A DNA stretch of 64,000 nucleotides from Zhongshania aliphaticivorans (GTDB lineage Bacteria; Pseudomonadota; Gammaproteobacteria; Pseudomonadales; Spongiibacteraceae). The notes beneath the pieces are model-generated. The model was not told the origin of the DNA and ran no database searches. It saw only the letters and a program-made list of their open reading frames with translations. The DNA lies in contig NZ_CACSIK010000001.1 of NCBI RefSeq assembly GCF_902705875.1, forward strand, positions 2,413,166-2,477,165. Direction: 5' to 3'. A program made the translations under genes and the position numbers. Positions 57,201 through 61,906 of the stretch are shown here, one piece after another (the first letter of the stretch is position 1; each line of letters begins with the position of its first letter).

Positions 57201-58108
57201 GACACGGTGTTATCTGGGCCAATTTCGGCCACGTTATACACACCATCAGGCCCATCACCCTGCAGTTTTACCTCAACACCGGGCACATCATTGTCTATGT
57301 TACGACTGTCACGATCGAAGCCAACATAACCTGCACCAGTAGTCACGATGACATCAACACCAACACTAGACTGACCAGCAACTACTGGCACTTCTACAGA
57401 TATACCATTTGCAAGGTCAGCACCGGTTATAACGCGCTCTAATACAACATTCCCGTCGCTATCTTTTATAAGAACAACATCACCAGCTTGAGCTTGCGTA
57501 TCAAAACTAACAACTGCCGTCACAGTGCCATCTGGGCCAATTTCAGCATCACTGTAAATACCATCGCTACCAGCGCCTCGCAATTCAACATTAAGCCCTG
57601 GATAGCGTGGTGATTGATCTTCTCGTTGTTCGCCAGGTCTGTAATCACGTAACTCAGTTTGGTCGTTAAAATTAGTAGGTAAACTAAGATCTAGAGGGCG
57701 TATTATTTCCTGAATTCGAGCAACAGTGAGTGCCGTTAATCCATCGGACTCAAGAATTTCAAATATGCGAACCAGCTGAACAAAACGATAACCTTCCTGC
57801 ATTAGCACTTGAGATGAAGGGGTGTCAGGCTTATCGTCGGTTAACGATGATGATTGATACGCTGGCGGTGTGATGCTTTGCGTAACATCATCCACACTAG
57901 GAACATTTGTTAGTGAGGTTTCTTGCTCACCAATAAAACTAATAATGCGATTGTCGCCAAAATCAATAGCGATCTGGGCACCCGGAGCGACTATTAAGGT
58001 TTCGTCTCCATGTAAAACATCCCCAACACTAAGCTCTCTGCGCGTACCATTAGCCGCGATAGCCCACGCCTGGCCAACAAGAGATACAACTGTAAACAGG
58101 ATATTCAT
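35462..58108 (-). CDS. Giant type I-secreted LapA/Bap-like adhesin
   Basis: About 7,548 residues (roughly 0.75-0.8 MDa), strongly acidic; I noticed no cysteine. The ATG is chosen for its GAGG five bases upstream; an ATG 11 codons earlier has none. Order from the N-terminus: retention module (about 1-150, SLVGQAWAIAANGTRRELSVGD), two Ig-like repeats of about 107 residues, six He_PIG-type modules (ending TWTVSNP or similar) interleaved with VCBS/cadherin-like modules (NDAPTAVADTG... VLSNDSDPDGD... GTLTLNADGSYSY), a duplicated 1,314-residue block, T1SS-143/DUF5801-like repeats (about 4,300-5,450), degenerate cadherin-like repeats, and two C-terminal GLAGEDTIQLRFGE modules (period 141). It should be exported by the TolC-OmpA/ABC/HlyD genes upstream and mediate attachment or biofilm formation. 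No LapG-type TAAG site is seen. Confidence 0.93.
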   Translation of the reverse strand: MNILFTVVSLVGQAWAIAANGTRRELSVGDVLHGDETLIVAPGAQIAIDFGDNRIISFIGEQETSLTNVPSVDDVTQSITPPAYQSSSLTDDKPDTPSSQVLMQEGYRFVQLVRIFEILESDGLTALTVARIQEIIRPLDLSLPTNFNDQTELRDYRPGEQREDQSPRYPGLNVELRGAGSDGIYSDAEIGPDGTVTAVVSFDTQAQAGDVVLIKDSDGNVVLERVITGADLANGISVEVPVVAGQSSVGVDVIVTTGAGYVGFDRDSRNIDNDVPGVEVKLQGDGPDGVYNVAEIGPDNTVSAQITLDDQTQVGDILRVVDGNNVVVLERSVTQSDIENGVIVQIPVAVGQTNVSVTAEIIDATGNASTSSDSKQVDNLAPELIAIADRSDADSDLINLNLADFFSDANTLTYVASGLPSGLTLDSATGQISGVIDSSASQAGEGGVYNITVTATDAAGTTATQTFTWTVTNPSPTAIADLGTTDVDSVLTVDADGILANDLDPDGDALAVGEVAGATGNLGTPIAGVGSGVGNGAFIINADGSYSFDPNGEFDYLGAGESETSTISYAVSDGEGGTSTSSITVTITGANDAPVAVNDANIFDEDTTAVGNVLSNDSDVDSGTILTVTAFTVNGANYPVLAGTPGTAVIAGVGTLVMASDGSYSFSPAADYDGAIPVATYTVSDGTLTDTGTLTLSITPVNDAVSLNGLVDGAVLGTDGMVTEADLAVGSNPAGTGETLLGSFNVSAPDGISSLSVGGLVFTLAQLADANATPLVITTDHGVLTITGFTDNAATRLGSAAIDYSYTLSGPVDHSGGAVSDAIALLLTDSDGDTQAGNLAIEIVDDMPVAVSDIDEVINIAGNPSSVATGNVVTGVDVVAGDANSSDGIADTLGADVAPSPVTGVGTGALAPIAGNVGQPLVGDYGTLTLNADGSYSYTPDYENPTVKGLAANEPLLDTFSYVVTDSDGSSSTTSLAITIVGTPAILGLGDGDVAGSDGSVLESNLAGGTSESGTGEVLVGSFLVITPKGLATLSVTGLGGQQDFTNTDLESASENTPLSITTGHGVLLITGYDAGTGEVSYEYTLGERTDGDAFDSVSIEVRDTLGDGGAGDLNIAIIDDAPILIADTASITEDVTPSTVMGNVLSNDNLGADAAPVTGVSFNGNNGTLGSALAGQYGELTLNADGSYSYKLNNASASVNGLAENESLTDTFSYVVTDADGSEQTTSLTITVNGANDAPMQLGSIADQSGADAQTITSIDTSTAFTDTDLTNTLSYSASDLPAGLTIDSSTGVISGTIDPSASQGGAGGVYSVVVTATDDAGATVTQSFDWTVSNPAPTALADTGSTSENAVQLVVNAANGVLSNDSDPDDDTLTVSEVNGVSGNVATVVTGSHGGSFILNADGSYVFDDNGDFEALAVGEPATTQVSYTVTDSEGGTATVTLTITVTGANDGPTAVADTESTDENTTLTVAADGVLSNDTDPDVSDTLSVIEVAGDAASLATAIAGNGSGTGNGLFTVNGDGSYSFNPNGEFDYLAVGESETSTIEYTVSDGNGGTDTASITVTINGANDAPTAVGVIAGQAHDDTDVVSLATSDAFADTDLNDALTYSATDLPPGLSIDPSTGIISGVIDSSASQGGVNGVYSIVITATDDAGSTATQSFDWTVNNPAPMATADSNGTLENDAQLTIAAANGVLSNDIDLDGDALAVVEINGDSNNVGALVAGTNGGLFVINTDGSYSFNDNGEFESLADGEIIDTVVSYTITDNEGGTDTATLTVTITGTNDDPIAVVDTGETSEDTTLNVVPADGVLGNDTDPDSSDNLVVSEVSGAASNLETEMAGTGSGVGNGVFIVNEDGSYSFNPNGEFNYLAVGESETSTINYTVSDGKGGSSTNSITVTINGSNDGPVAIADKQIFDEDSIATGNVLSNDSDVDAGTVLRVTEFTIEGASYPVTTVGAGTAVLTGIGILSIESNGDYTFTPVADYDGAIPVATYTVSDGTLTDTGTLTLDITPINDPLNLSGLDNGSTVGTDGSVTEADLVLGSSPAGTGETLTGSFNLSAPDGISSLTIGGMFFTLAELADANANPLVVNTDHGVLTINGFTDNSATRLGSAEIDYSYTLAGPVDHSAGSVIDAITLLLADSDGDSQSSSLAIEIVDDMPVAVSDIDEAINVAGNPSSVATGNVVTGIDVPASDANSSDGQADTIGADMTGSPVTGVVAGVNTPVATNVGLPLLGAYGTLVVKDDGSYRYTPDYENPTVKGLGPNEPITDTFTYELTDGDGSTSTATLMINIVGTPAILGLGDGDVAGSDGSVFESNLPGGTSEGGQGEILTGDFVVITPEGLATLSVTGVNGKQNFSVNDLQGASVDSPLTVSTEHGSFLITGFDTGTGEVSYEYTLGERTDGVAFDGVTIEVRDTLGDGGTRDLKIAIVDDAPELVADTAMITEDDIPSTVTGSVLDNDNIGADTEANPVTGVSFNGISGTLGSALAGQYGEFTLNADGSYSYELNNANLSVDGLAKGETLTEFFSYEVEDADGSLQTSSITITITGSNDVPVVIGAIANQSSVDAAVIHVGTAGYFDDVDTGDSLTYSASGLPAGLSIDESTGVISGTIDRSASQAGTNGVYSVVVTVTDEHLATVDQVFTWTVSNPPPNADNDTGATNEDTSLSVEAAGGVLNNDSDPDGDLLTVNAVNGVSSDVGVPVAGTDGGLFTIGVHGDYVFNPNGEFDGLAAGETLDTSVVYSVIDSEGGLDTATLIVTITGSNDAPTAVGSIADQAADDADVVSLATSGAFTDTDLSDTLTYSATGLPAGLTIDANTGVISGTIDKAASQGGTAGVYSVVVTASDGTSTVDQSFEWAVSNPAPVADADTGETDENAAQLVVDAANGVLSNDSDADGDALAVTTVSNGTDTVNATEPLAGSNGGLFTLAADGSYTFADNGDFESLAVGETDTTSVTYTVSDGEGGTDTATLTITVNGSNDAPTAVGAIADQTDDDADTIAAIDTSTAFSDADLSDTLTYSATGLPAGLTIDPSTGVISGTIDPSASQGGTAGSYSVVVTATDDAGATATQSFDWAVTNPAPIATADANDIDENAAQLVVNAANGVLSNDSDADGDTLTVSAVNGVAGDVSATVSGTNGGSFILNPDGGYVFNDNGDFESLAVGQTTTTQVTYTVSDGEGGTDTATLTITVTGTNDAPTAVADTGATDEDTVLNVVLADGVLSNDTDPDTNDTLVVSEVAGDAANLATAIAGNGSGTGNGEFTVNADGSYSFNPNGEFDYLAAGETETSTINYTVSDGQGGTDTASITVTITGSNDAPTAADDLSITSQNTAITFDVRGNDTDLDTTDVLRVTHINGDVISSGGHVVLAGQGTVTLNANGTLTFEPEAGFMGEVQIPYTVSDDNNLGNSTDTATWTVNVIGVDIIDDASLADANTGENVLSSLDDRTDVTINGQIPAGGALTNVIISSSGGGMGLALNVANITINGDGSFSSSADLSSLPDGTLTVTMWASDANNQSTSTIDTILQDTVTTVTADSLTVNDDDNTASLTGTGEPGASIAITVDGAVVPIATVVVDGNGDWSYDFGNDLSGNESVSVVATDTYGNTANDGRDVPKLAIADMNGGVDGHITVNEAGLDVVGSDAAANSESASGTFTITLNDALDEVQVAGTTISAAALNAATSGAPIVVNTPNGTMTISDYNTGTGVVSYSYELTGPVTHDNAAGNNSFDEALEIRVSDVEGDVRIGTLHVNIVDDIPTVGASEAGVVLAEGGITVGTGSGDENLLANDIQGADGARVHTVTYNNASGVETTTAAIADGGNTGALTTQYGSLTVHSDGSWLYTSAATSTTTTSVDHSTNGLSEQDNFSYNIIDADGDISATSATQEIEVTDTGPVIGAPGDSGVDEANLPTGSDPAPLDLIASGSLAVTKAADSIDTTFTAATKTALEGQLLKSGGVDVEYVLSDAHTLIAYSGAGRTEADKVFTVEINNPTASTVSYTFTLQGTLDHVAAAVDLDFGFTVTDSDGDSDTDAFTVTVTDDVPTAVNDTATVAEGSYAAVTGNVIDTGAGEDTEGADGSTITNINFGGTDVIPPANNSTTTINGAYGVLTIQADGTYSYQRDAGTAGGVNDVFTYTLEDADGDTDTSTLTVSITDAGVVISDVTPQASGGDVTVLESKLGDGTAVGSGSTTANGTFTITSPDGVQELSLTHDGSTYNIALNNVTQGPLPTITTALGNTLAITAYNENTGEVSYTYTLVDAETHTSGSGRNDLFENFTINLKDMDNDTSTDTLSVAIVDDIPVITQTGAALPLFTVDESTLGTDPAVTLSGLFSVEYGADGAALADATLYSLDANPVSGLVDTATDASVVFAVNGDGTIITGTAGGNTVLTISINSVTGEVTVDQQRAVKHLDAGDPNDNTSIINTAVSIIATATDGDGDEVTSTIAIGNRFTFFDDGPSITTATSGPAGLATITTTDSDLPGSSTANQNFAGAFSVDTSNYGADGNAGTVWGYALGLDDSVSDLKSNEEDITLSQSGDTITGTADGNTVFTITVNSATGVVTLTQFLPIDHTTDQTDLADFSGDTQSLLASLITLTGTATITDGDGDTAADSETINIGDKFIFEDDGPIIDAPDDATVNEANLLTGTVPNNGALTQTGSLDISLSGDGVDTQFAADSEADFLALGLTSNNVALSYSLSGDGHTLTAVAGAVTVFTATITNPTAAIAGYSYVLSAPIDHIGGNDLEIVLPFDVVVTDGDGDTATGSFDVTVTDDVPTAVAQTAVNVSEGTETVGSASGGVNLITGGTADAQGADGAEVHQIEYLDDLGVVAMATLNGVTTGVLNTKYGQLTVNPDGTWSYTSDAVIDHTGGVAESDQFRYNLIDGDGDISNWAAQPLNVTDTTPMAADDTSVTTTEGAALLSGNLIGNDTASADGTPTIYDFTYTDAAGDTQTFEFLPLVLTQAVTTPTGVLTVNSDGDWNFVPNDSYEHDATGSSDEGSFGYRLIDDDGSISNTSTQPIVITDTDPTLDNTVTIAIDEANNNSQGSAGAVIDNEVTELLNISKTQDDISDVVFNAATITQLESQNLSSGDTDLSYAISNSGHTLTASAGGDDVFVLQLNNATTDVSGATQSMTMTLNQPLDHANAGGTNNLAITVGYAVSDIDSTVSSSLTLNVTDDIPMVLVNDTPVTVVEGGTAVGSANTGANLLTNDTLGADGGLVHDISYTNRDGDAQANVGVPAAGLTVETQYGELTVNQDGSWTYEPIDSADHIIATNDTSLNDDFSYRVTDNDGDIVGTATQVITVTDTVPEFNDATITAAAVDEANLALGSDPDAPALTVTGDLPITVGKDTFDVTFDTEMPTTLAGLDLESAGVDVEYVLSDDDHTLTAYRGAGRAEADKVFTVVINDSTDADAGYTFILQNVIDEAVDYDFTFDVVVTDSDGDTDTASFDVTVADDTSAATIAKTIDEDSAGTTFNTSADATPENTKIFDSNDVELVATVTNGDGSKEYDVDYGTVTVNADGTITYVPNEHYSGENVFSFQTLTEAVTEVTITVNPIADAPTLEVDEASVETLEDTAVALGLNAPVVVDDTDANGVEAGDNPELLGAITLTGIPDGAILSAAQLDGTGAISYSANGGAIKVYISDGTHIDGAETGADITLTTEQFEALQVLPPEHDHTNFTVTTSVTSYEVNDSDEPLDLNAGAITSTDVLVYVQAVTDDAQLLFNDAVAGTVDNVNTVTYNGADTVAGVTIKEDTSFILNDILTSSFEDLDGSEVRSITIENTTGHTIMVNGTALANGDDRTINDKNGNAGQTGDINSFANITIGAAENFSGDLNGINITLNAQDKDSDGFNVGNEGNNVDGVAEANTANNSVTLNLHVTPVAGDVALEAGDITTPEDTSVAFLQNVAVIDTGMSTGTEVITKVIFDVPTDWVMNDSAVANGAAWTTDLTGNTYTIEFTAGTEAEREAVLDGFTITPAPHSSTDEDIDVTVTTQDSQTVNGVLVDSPEVDTLLTINVEVTAVAEQLVIDTDGDTVADITINADHDYVTPGEEDTWFDLSSVDDGVLPLDGWSNQDDENNAAPGSEQTFAVFTPTLISGDGSQANANGSQFRYSTDGGTTWVTQTFNGTAIEVPVSYLDTLQFKAANNFAGIFNIAVQAHTIDTDPDTGIISEWTGGSATLSSVTINPVADDVTLAVAGRARGTEDTDIALNIRPISSDSSETFNITLSDIPAGAILTYGGVVLDSSSGSVTITEFNRSTSLTIRPPEHSYEDFTLDVSAVSVDEFGGVSSISPAQGQAIQVVVRGDADIASLTTDNPVFTEASADAAVLYDDYGSVALSQVITNAALTDTDGSEVLTLSISGLDAQFFVDGATFIGGTGSGRTWLLTTDQLDDAKVLLPLNYSGTVTASVVAITTENDGDAQSSAAVPLSFTVTPSPEATINNTTDDLDEDTLGKVNFSLIQQNNDTDEFVSSIWIKVDDLDADAGQYTLYLGADGTTTLAAAVGQPGVVLEDGWYKLTDAAMDNVYAKGTSNINGSFDFGVSYEITDPSSDGTLVAVGQHTLATHSLVIGAVTDSATLVINSIVAIENGDKATIVGDDVEVSGNTKLEVNLTLTKDQDPNANNERDYDGSEQVTQVIIDGVPAGVTIENADYIGNFPNTHNPDAPNSGRWLLKVVDPVDDNLLGSVNFDLVYDFSGTADKLADLTDLELFVRVVTEDGNNNSEHEASDSWTLTTTPVFDDTNAQLDLAAGITTWEDDASFTATEDTSFTLNQALNGTITGSSDFSVTITGFPAGTQVSGMELTIVDGIETWTASGSGDDAALQVLLNNIQITLPDEWNNNTHAGVMEFQSTLTTYAPSGDRNSDTVLVNQPVTPVTDPAVLTISNNGGSVEDRPNVVGEDDSVTFTVAITNSEDGTFSQVVNDNLYVQLTETGMSGGTLSYSGAELTLQAVTGVDGVPDGDYYIVNPVAVGDSPQLIYQPSEHKAGTVKLSTWLQTQEVGAAESKSSTTELAETHSDTVEVFPLNDGFDITAEDVSGDEDTLIKLDISGTGLVDTDGSESVVAVLLSGLPDGFLVYTSSNSDGTGAVLANNAGSSGWSIPTIAGELPPYIAVLPPINWSGSVAGVTLTALSGEESLQYVETSQDTFDIAVEAVADGLTINPTNSFGLEGEINDINLNVSVSDDDGSEAITLILAGLGEYASFYDNGSLITGVSYDAADGGTYTLSNLTEAQLDTLGFIQTDGVRTVQVTVTTEDGGHISAAETGSFVSNISAVQATGGNDLFLYDGNAINGLAGEDTIQLRFGEDLDFDGDADNKLTNIETINLGDTDYDHSISNLSLADIQAMTDEDNVLIIDGGAGDTVELLKDNDPLTSGWVLDDTTDPDYDIYTLTDLTDPAKVTTVKIGNGINTSVTEYEPTTGDDTFVYDGSGVNGLAGEDTIQLRFGENLSGGDLADDLSNIEILDLSVTGANEITSLSLQDVLDMTDAGNVLRILGDGDDQVELSGIDLDPATSNWTFDAGQSDASYNVYTSFDGSDTATIEIQTGVIIE
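47860..50440 (-). repeat. He_PIG plus VCBS tandem array in adhesin
   Basis: Alternating Ig-like (He_PIG) and VCBS/cadherin-like modules. Neighbouring He_PIG copies near 48950 and 49600 are nearly identical on the DNA over about 100 bases, at a period close to 648 bp (216 codons). By eye this zone is richer in GC than the rest of the gene. Confidence 0.7.
50152..52390 (-). repeat. Large duplicated block, copy B (C-terminal side)
   Basis: Matches copy A at a nearly constant offset of 3,942-3,945 bp through the IFDED cadherin-like module, the GLxDG...VTEADL module, MPVAVSDIDE, TPAILGLGDGDVAGSDGSV, the DGSYSYELNN module and a He_PIG module. The frame is kept throughout. Confidence 0.85.
54098..56330 (-). 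repeat. Large duplicated block, copy A (N-terminal side)
   Basis: The partner of copy B, with the same module order and long identical peptides such as TPAILGLGDGDVAGSDGSV and MPVAVSDIDE. Four VCBS and one further He_PIG module separate the two copies. Confidence 0.85.
57660..58108 (-). other. N-terminal retention module of the adhesin
   Basis: The first 150 residues contain the retention-module pattern (VGQAWAIAANGTRRELSVGDVL...ETLIVAPGAQIAIDFGDNR), which in LapA-type adhesins folds in the periplasm and plugs the TolC-type channel, keeping the protein on the surface. The only Ala-Ala is inside the first strand (IAANG, about 17-21). The linker where LapG normally cuts (about 60-150) has none. 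Confidence 0.75.
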
Positions 58109-58249
58109 AGAAACCTCGTTAAATTCTTCCACACCAACCATCCAAATTGGTCAGCGTATATATTCAATGTACATGCATGATGCATGACAAAAAAATCATT
58201 CATTAATCCTGTCGAAAAAATAGCTCACCTATGTTTTTCGACACATTGT
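58109..58249. other. Intergenic region hlyD-like / adhesin
   Basis: 141 bases between two genes of the operon. It holds a 9-bp hairpin GTCGAAAAA / TTTTTCGAC (58211-58219 with 58234-58242) just past the HlyD stop, then a palindrome and a promoter-like sequence reading into the adhesin. Confidence 0.5.
58162..58190 (-). promoter_or_regulatory. Candidate promoter of the adhesin gene with palindrome in spacer
   Basis: On the minus strand TTGTCA (5 of 6 to -35) and TTGAAT (4 of 6 to -10) are 17 bp apart, about 54 nt before the adhesin ATG. The spacer contains CATGCATCATGCATG (58172-58186), an odd palindrome well placed to be an operator. Separate control of the adhesin from its export genes is suggested. 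Confidence 0.45.
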
Positions 58250-59704
58250 TTAGCGCTCGCTCAAGGCATTACCCTTTGCTCGAAGTAACGGTTTAAGTAT
58301 GTAAGCGAGCACCGTGCGCTTACCGGTCATAATATCTAGCTGCACCGTCATTCCAGGAATCACCGAAAAGTGCGACCCTTCCTCAGCATCTGTAGTTATA
58401 GCCCGCACAAGATAATACGTGTTGTCATGCTCATCCGTGATACTGTCCGCACTGATATGCTGCAAGGTCGCAGACATACCACCATAAATAGAGAAATCAT
58501 AGGCATGTAATTTAATAGTTGCCGGTAAACCCGGTCGCAAAAAAGCAATATCTTTAGGTGCGACCTTTGCCTCCACCATTAAGCGGTCGTCGCTAGGTAC
58601 AATTTCAATGACAGAATGCCCCGGCTGCACCACGCCACCGAGGGTGTTATAAAGTACTCGCTGTACGGTGCCGTTAACAGGTGAGCGTATTTCAGAAAAT
58701 TTAACCCGATCAGCCAAACCATCAACGTTTTTACTTAAACTGCTACGTGTACTTGTAGCCTCGCTAAGCTCAGCCCGCCACTGGTTTCGCATTCCTAACT
58801 CCACTTCCGAAATTCGCGCCTGAGCTTCTTGAACACCAGCCTCTACCTGACGCATCGCCGCAGCAACCTGATTACGCTCACCATCGGCTGCGGCTAGATC
58901 TCTCTCCAAGCGTAATATATCCATTTCAGACACTGCGCCAGACTGTAACAACGGAAGTGTTACCTGCAATTCTTTACTCGACATTTGATATGACTGCTGA
59001 ACGGCATTCAGCCGAGCACGGGTTTCATCGAGTTCACGCAAGCGCTGACTGTGCTGTTCTTGAGCGATTAAAAGCCGTTGCTGCAATTCATCCATACTGG
59101 ACTTGTAATAATCCAATTCTTGAGAAGCTACCTGCTGCTGGGCAGGACTCAATTCTTGGTCATATTGCGGCTCATAAGGCGTAGCAGCTATTAAGGCCTG
59201 TAAACGCTCTATCTTAGCGCTCAAGGCAAACATTTTTACCGCGCCTTCTTGGAAACTAGCAACAAAACGAGTCGAGTCAATTCGAACGAGCAAATCGCCC
59301 GCGCGAACAACGTCGCCTTCCGCAACAAAAATATTTTCAACAACACCGCCATCCACGGCTTGCACAACTTGTAACTGTTGCGAAGGAATAATTTTACCCT
59401 CTCCTCGCGTCACTTCGTCGACACTAGCAAATGCCGACCAAACGACTATAAGAATGAGAGTAATCACAACCGCATAAAGTAATCCTCGAGCTCGAATTTC
59501 TCGCTGTTCGTTGACTACTTGCTCAGCGGATATCTTCCAATCACGAGAAAAGCCAGAGAATCCAGCAAAAAAAGGCTTAAATAAGCGATCAACCCAATCT
59601 CGCCCCAATAAACTAATCACGGACAGACGGCCAACTTTTTCAAAAGCCAACTGTTCAGCTACTTTATTTTTGTTGTGATCAGGCTTTTTCTCGGTAGATG
59701 TCAT
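58250..59704 (-). CDS. Type I secretion periplasmic adaptor (HlyD/LapC-like)
   Basis: 484-aa membrane fusion protein linking the ABC exporter to the outer-membrane channel. A single helix (about 74-96, LLYAVVITLILIVVWSAFASV) follows a cytoplasmic N-terminus. The first lipoyl half contains VVENIFVAEGDVVRAGDLLVRI (about 120-145), a long coiled coil runs about 155-320, the second half is IRSPVNGTVQRV (about 337-348), and the HlyD C-terminal signature appears as VIPGMTVQLDIMTGKRTVLAYILKPL (about 445-471). Its ATG overlaps the exporter gene by four bases, so translation is coupled. Confidence 0.93.
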   Translation of the reverse strand: MTSTEKKPDHNKNKVAEQLAFEKVGRLSVISLLGRDWVDRLFKPFFAGFSGFSRDWKISAEQVVNEQREIRARGLLYAVVITLILIVVWSAFASVDEVTRGEGKIIPSQQLQVVQAVDGGVVENIFVAEGDVVRAGDLLVRIDSTRFVASFQEGAVKMFALSAKIERLQALIAATPYEPQYDQELSPAQQQVASQELDYYKSSMDELQQRLLIAQEQHSQRLRELDETRARLNAVQQSYQMSSKELQVTLPLLQSGAVSEMDILRLERDLAAADGERNQVAAAMRQVEAGVQEAQARISEVELGMRNQWRAELSEATSTRSSLSKNVDGLADRVKFSEIRSPVNGTVQRVLYNTLGGVVQPGHSVIEIVPSDDRLMVEAKVAPKDIAFLRPGLPATIKLHAYDFSIYGGMSATLQHISADSITDEHDNTYYLVRAITTDAEEGSHFSVIPGMTVQLDIMTGKRTVLAYILKPLLRAKGNALSER

Positions 59705-61839
59705 ACCGACTTCCTTTGAATCGTTCCGCGATCCAAGGCTTGTAACACGACCTGCTTCGGACCATTCGCCGCAATGCAGCCACCGTCCATAATGATAATT
59801 TTTTCTACCATATGTAGAAGACTAGTACGATGAGTAACCAATAAAAGTGTTTTACCTTTAGAAAATTCGGCAAGAGACTGGCTAACATGATTTTCCATCA
59901 TGCTATCCATAGCACTTGTTGGCTCATCGAGTAATAACATAGCGCTATCAGGCATCAATGCTCTAGCAACCGCGATAGCCTGACGCTGGCCACCAGATAG
60001 ACGGCGCCCCCCTTCCCCAACTTGCATTGAAAGCCCATCGGCATTCGTACCAACCAGAGACGCTAGACCTGACTTTTCAACAGCCTGAAACAGCCGCTCA
60101 CGCGAAGGAACATCAGTTCCCAAGGTAATATTGTCGTAAACACTACCACTTAATAAATCCAAGTCTTGCGGAATATACCCCACAGCACGACGTAACTCAG
60201 CAATATCCAATTGCTCTATATGTACACCGTCAATAAATATACTTCCCTCTGTTGGCCGGTATAAACCTAAGATCAGTTTTTCAATGGTACTTTTACCTGA
60301 CCCCGCCTGCCCCAAAATAGCAACTCGTTCACCAGCTAGCAGGTGGAAAGACACATCAGATAGAGCAGGGCGCTGCTCCCCAGGATAGACAAATGAGACA
60401 TTACGAAATTCAATTTCACCACGTAGTTGTGGACGGCTAATTAACTGTTTTCCTGGCACACGCTCTTGCTCGTTCGCCATAATGCCATCTAATGATTCCA
60501 TAGCAGTAGCAGCTTGGTGGTACTGGGTCAGCAAAGATGCTACCTGTGATACCGGTGCCAATGCACGGGAAGAAAGCATATAAGCTGCAATCAATGCACC
60601 TTGACTCATATCACCAGCAATAACCAAATACACACCAACTATCATCATGGCGACTGCCACAGATTGTTGAACCCACGCCGCACAGATTGCAACCGATCCA
60701 CCCAATAAACGCTGTTTACCTGAGCAACCAGACAAAAAAACTGTGGCTTGCTCCCACAGCGCTTGCATTCGGCCCGAGGCATTAAAAGCTTTCAAAGTTT
60801 GTGCCGTTGCAAGGCTCTCGATTAACCCGGCATTACGTTGCGCACTAGCTTGATTGGATGTCTCGGCCAGTTGATGCATGCGGCCTTGAACAGAAAGGGC
60901 ATATAAAAGCACTACCAGAGCGCCAATAAATACCGGCACCGCCATATAAAATGAAATCAACGCGATAATTAAAATGAACAGTAAAAAAAATGGTAGATCA
61001 ATCAGCGCCACAACAACCATTGAGCCAATAAATGATCGCACCGATTCAAAAGCCTGCACATTTGCGGCGAAGGAACCAATGGACGGTGGATTATGCTCCA
61101 TCCGCATTCCCAAAATGCTTTCCATTATTCGCGACGAGAGCACAACATCGGCCCTCTGCGCAGCAAGCTCCACAAACCAGCTGCGCAACATTCTTAAACT
61201 CAAGTCGGCACAAATAATTAAGATAGCACCCGCGGCAAGAACCCATAGAGTATCTGTTGCATGATTTGGAACAACGCGATCGTATACATTCATGACAAAC
61301 AAAGGCATCGTCAATGCCAATATATTGACAAAAAATGCAGCAACGAGCACATCACGGTAGACTCTACGGTTTGCTGAAATTGTACGCCAAAACCAATGCT
61401 CTCCACGCCCACTTAACGATTCAGACTCAACATCAGGGTTTTCATTAGGCTGAAACAACTGACGGCAATAAATTGCCATGCCAATGTAGCCATCCTGCAG
61501 ACTATCCAAGTCAACTTCTTGTAACGCCATGCCCAATTCAGGTAAGCGCAGCCACGCTTTTCCGGCCGCAATATCTAGGCGTTCAAGCACACTGGCTCGA
61601 CTATCTTCTTGCAAGATAATACAAGGAAGTAATTGCTGATTAATCCGAGCCAATGGCTGCTTGGCTATATTTGTGACAAGACCAACCCGTTTCGCGGCTC
61701 GGGCCACCAGCGCAGGTGTCAAACGCCCCCCCACCAAGCCCAGTCCATCCACCAGAGCACCTCGACTCGTGGTAATGCCGTGAACTTCAGCCATTTTTAA
61801 TAAACAGCTACTCAGCGGATCATCAAACTGTGTTTCCAT
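59701..61839 (-). CDS. Type I secretion ABC exporter (LapB/LssB-like)
   Basis: 712-aa fused permease/ATPase. A degenerate C39-like domain lies at the N-terminus (about 1-125; HGITTSRGALVDGL, without the catalytic Cys, as in non-cleaving exporters). Six transmembrane helices span about 160-440 (VLVAAFFVNILALTMPLFVMNVYDRVVPN). The nucleotide-binding domain has Walker A GQAGSGKST (about 509-517), signature LSGGQRQAIA (about 615-624) and Walker B AMLLLDEPTSAMD (about 636-648). It powers export of the giant adhesin from the cytoplasm without cleaving a leader. The TolC-OmpA gene ends 67 nt upstream. Confidence 0.95.
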   Translation of the reverse strand: METQFDDPLSSCLLKMAEVHGITTSRGALVDGLGLVGGRLTPALVARAAKRVGLVTNIAKQPLARINQQLLPCIILQEDSRASVLERLDIAAGKAWLRLPELGMALQEVDLDSLQDGYIGMAIYCRQLFQPNENPDVESESLSGRGEHWFWRTISANRRVYRDVLVAAFFVNILALTMPLFVMNVYDRVVPNHATDTLWVLAAGAILIICADLSLRMLRSWFVELAAQRADVVLSSRIMESILGMRMEHNPPSIGSFAANVQAFESVRSFIGSMVVVALIDLPFFLLFILIIALISFYMAVPVFIGALVVLLYALSVQGRMHQLAETSNQASAQRNAGLIESLATAQTLKAFNASGRMQALWEQATVFLSGCSGKQRLLGGSVAICAAWVQQSVAVAMMIVGVYLVIAGDMSQGALIAAYMLSSRALAPVSQVASLLTQYHQAATAMESLDGIMANEQERVPGKQLISRPQLRGEIEFRNVSFVYPGEQRPALSDVSFHLLAGERVAILGQAGSGKSTIEKLILGLYRPTEGSIFIDGVHIEQLDIAELRRAVGYIPQDLDLLSGSVYDNITLGTDVPSRERLFQAVEKSGLASLVGTNADGLSMQVGEGGRRLSGGQRQAIAVARALMPDSAMLLLDEPTSAMDSMMENHVSQSLAEFSKGKTLLLVTHRTSLLHMVEKIIIMDGGCIAANGPKQVVLQALDRGTIQRKSV

Positions 61840-61906
61840 ATTATCCTAACCGTCAACAAGGCCAATAAAATAAGCCTTGTTTCAACTGTTCTGGCCTGGG
61901 GAGTAA

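Noticed and set aside
36808..58187. Many open frames of 60-130 codons on the plus strand opposite the adhesin
   Set aside because: They are shadows of the in-frame repeat codons; their proteins are Ser/Thr/Val/Pro repeats, lack Shine-Dalgarno sequences, and a 22.6-kb continuous frame lies on the other strand.
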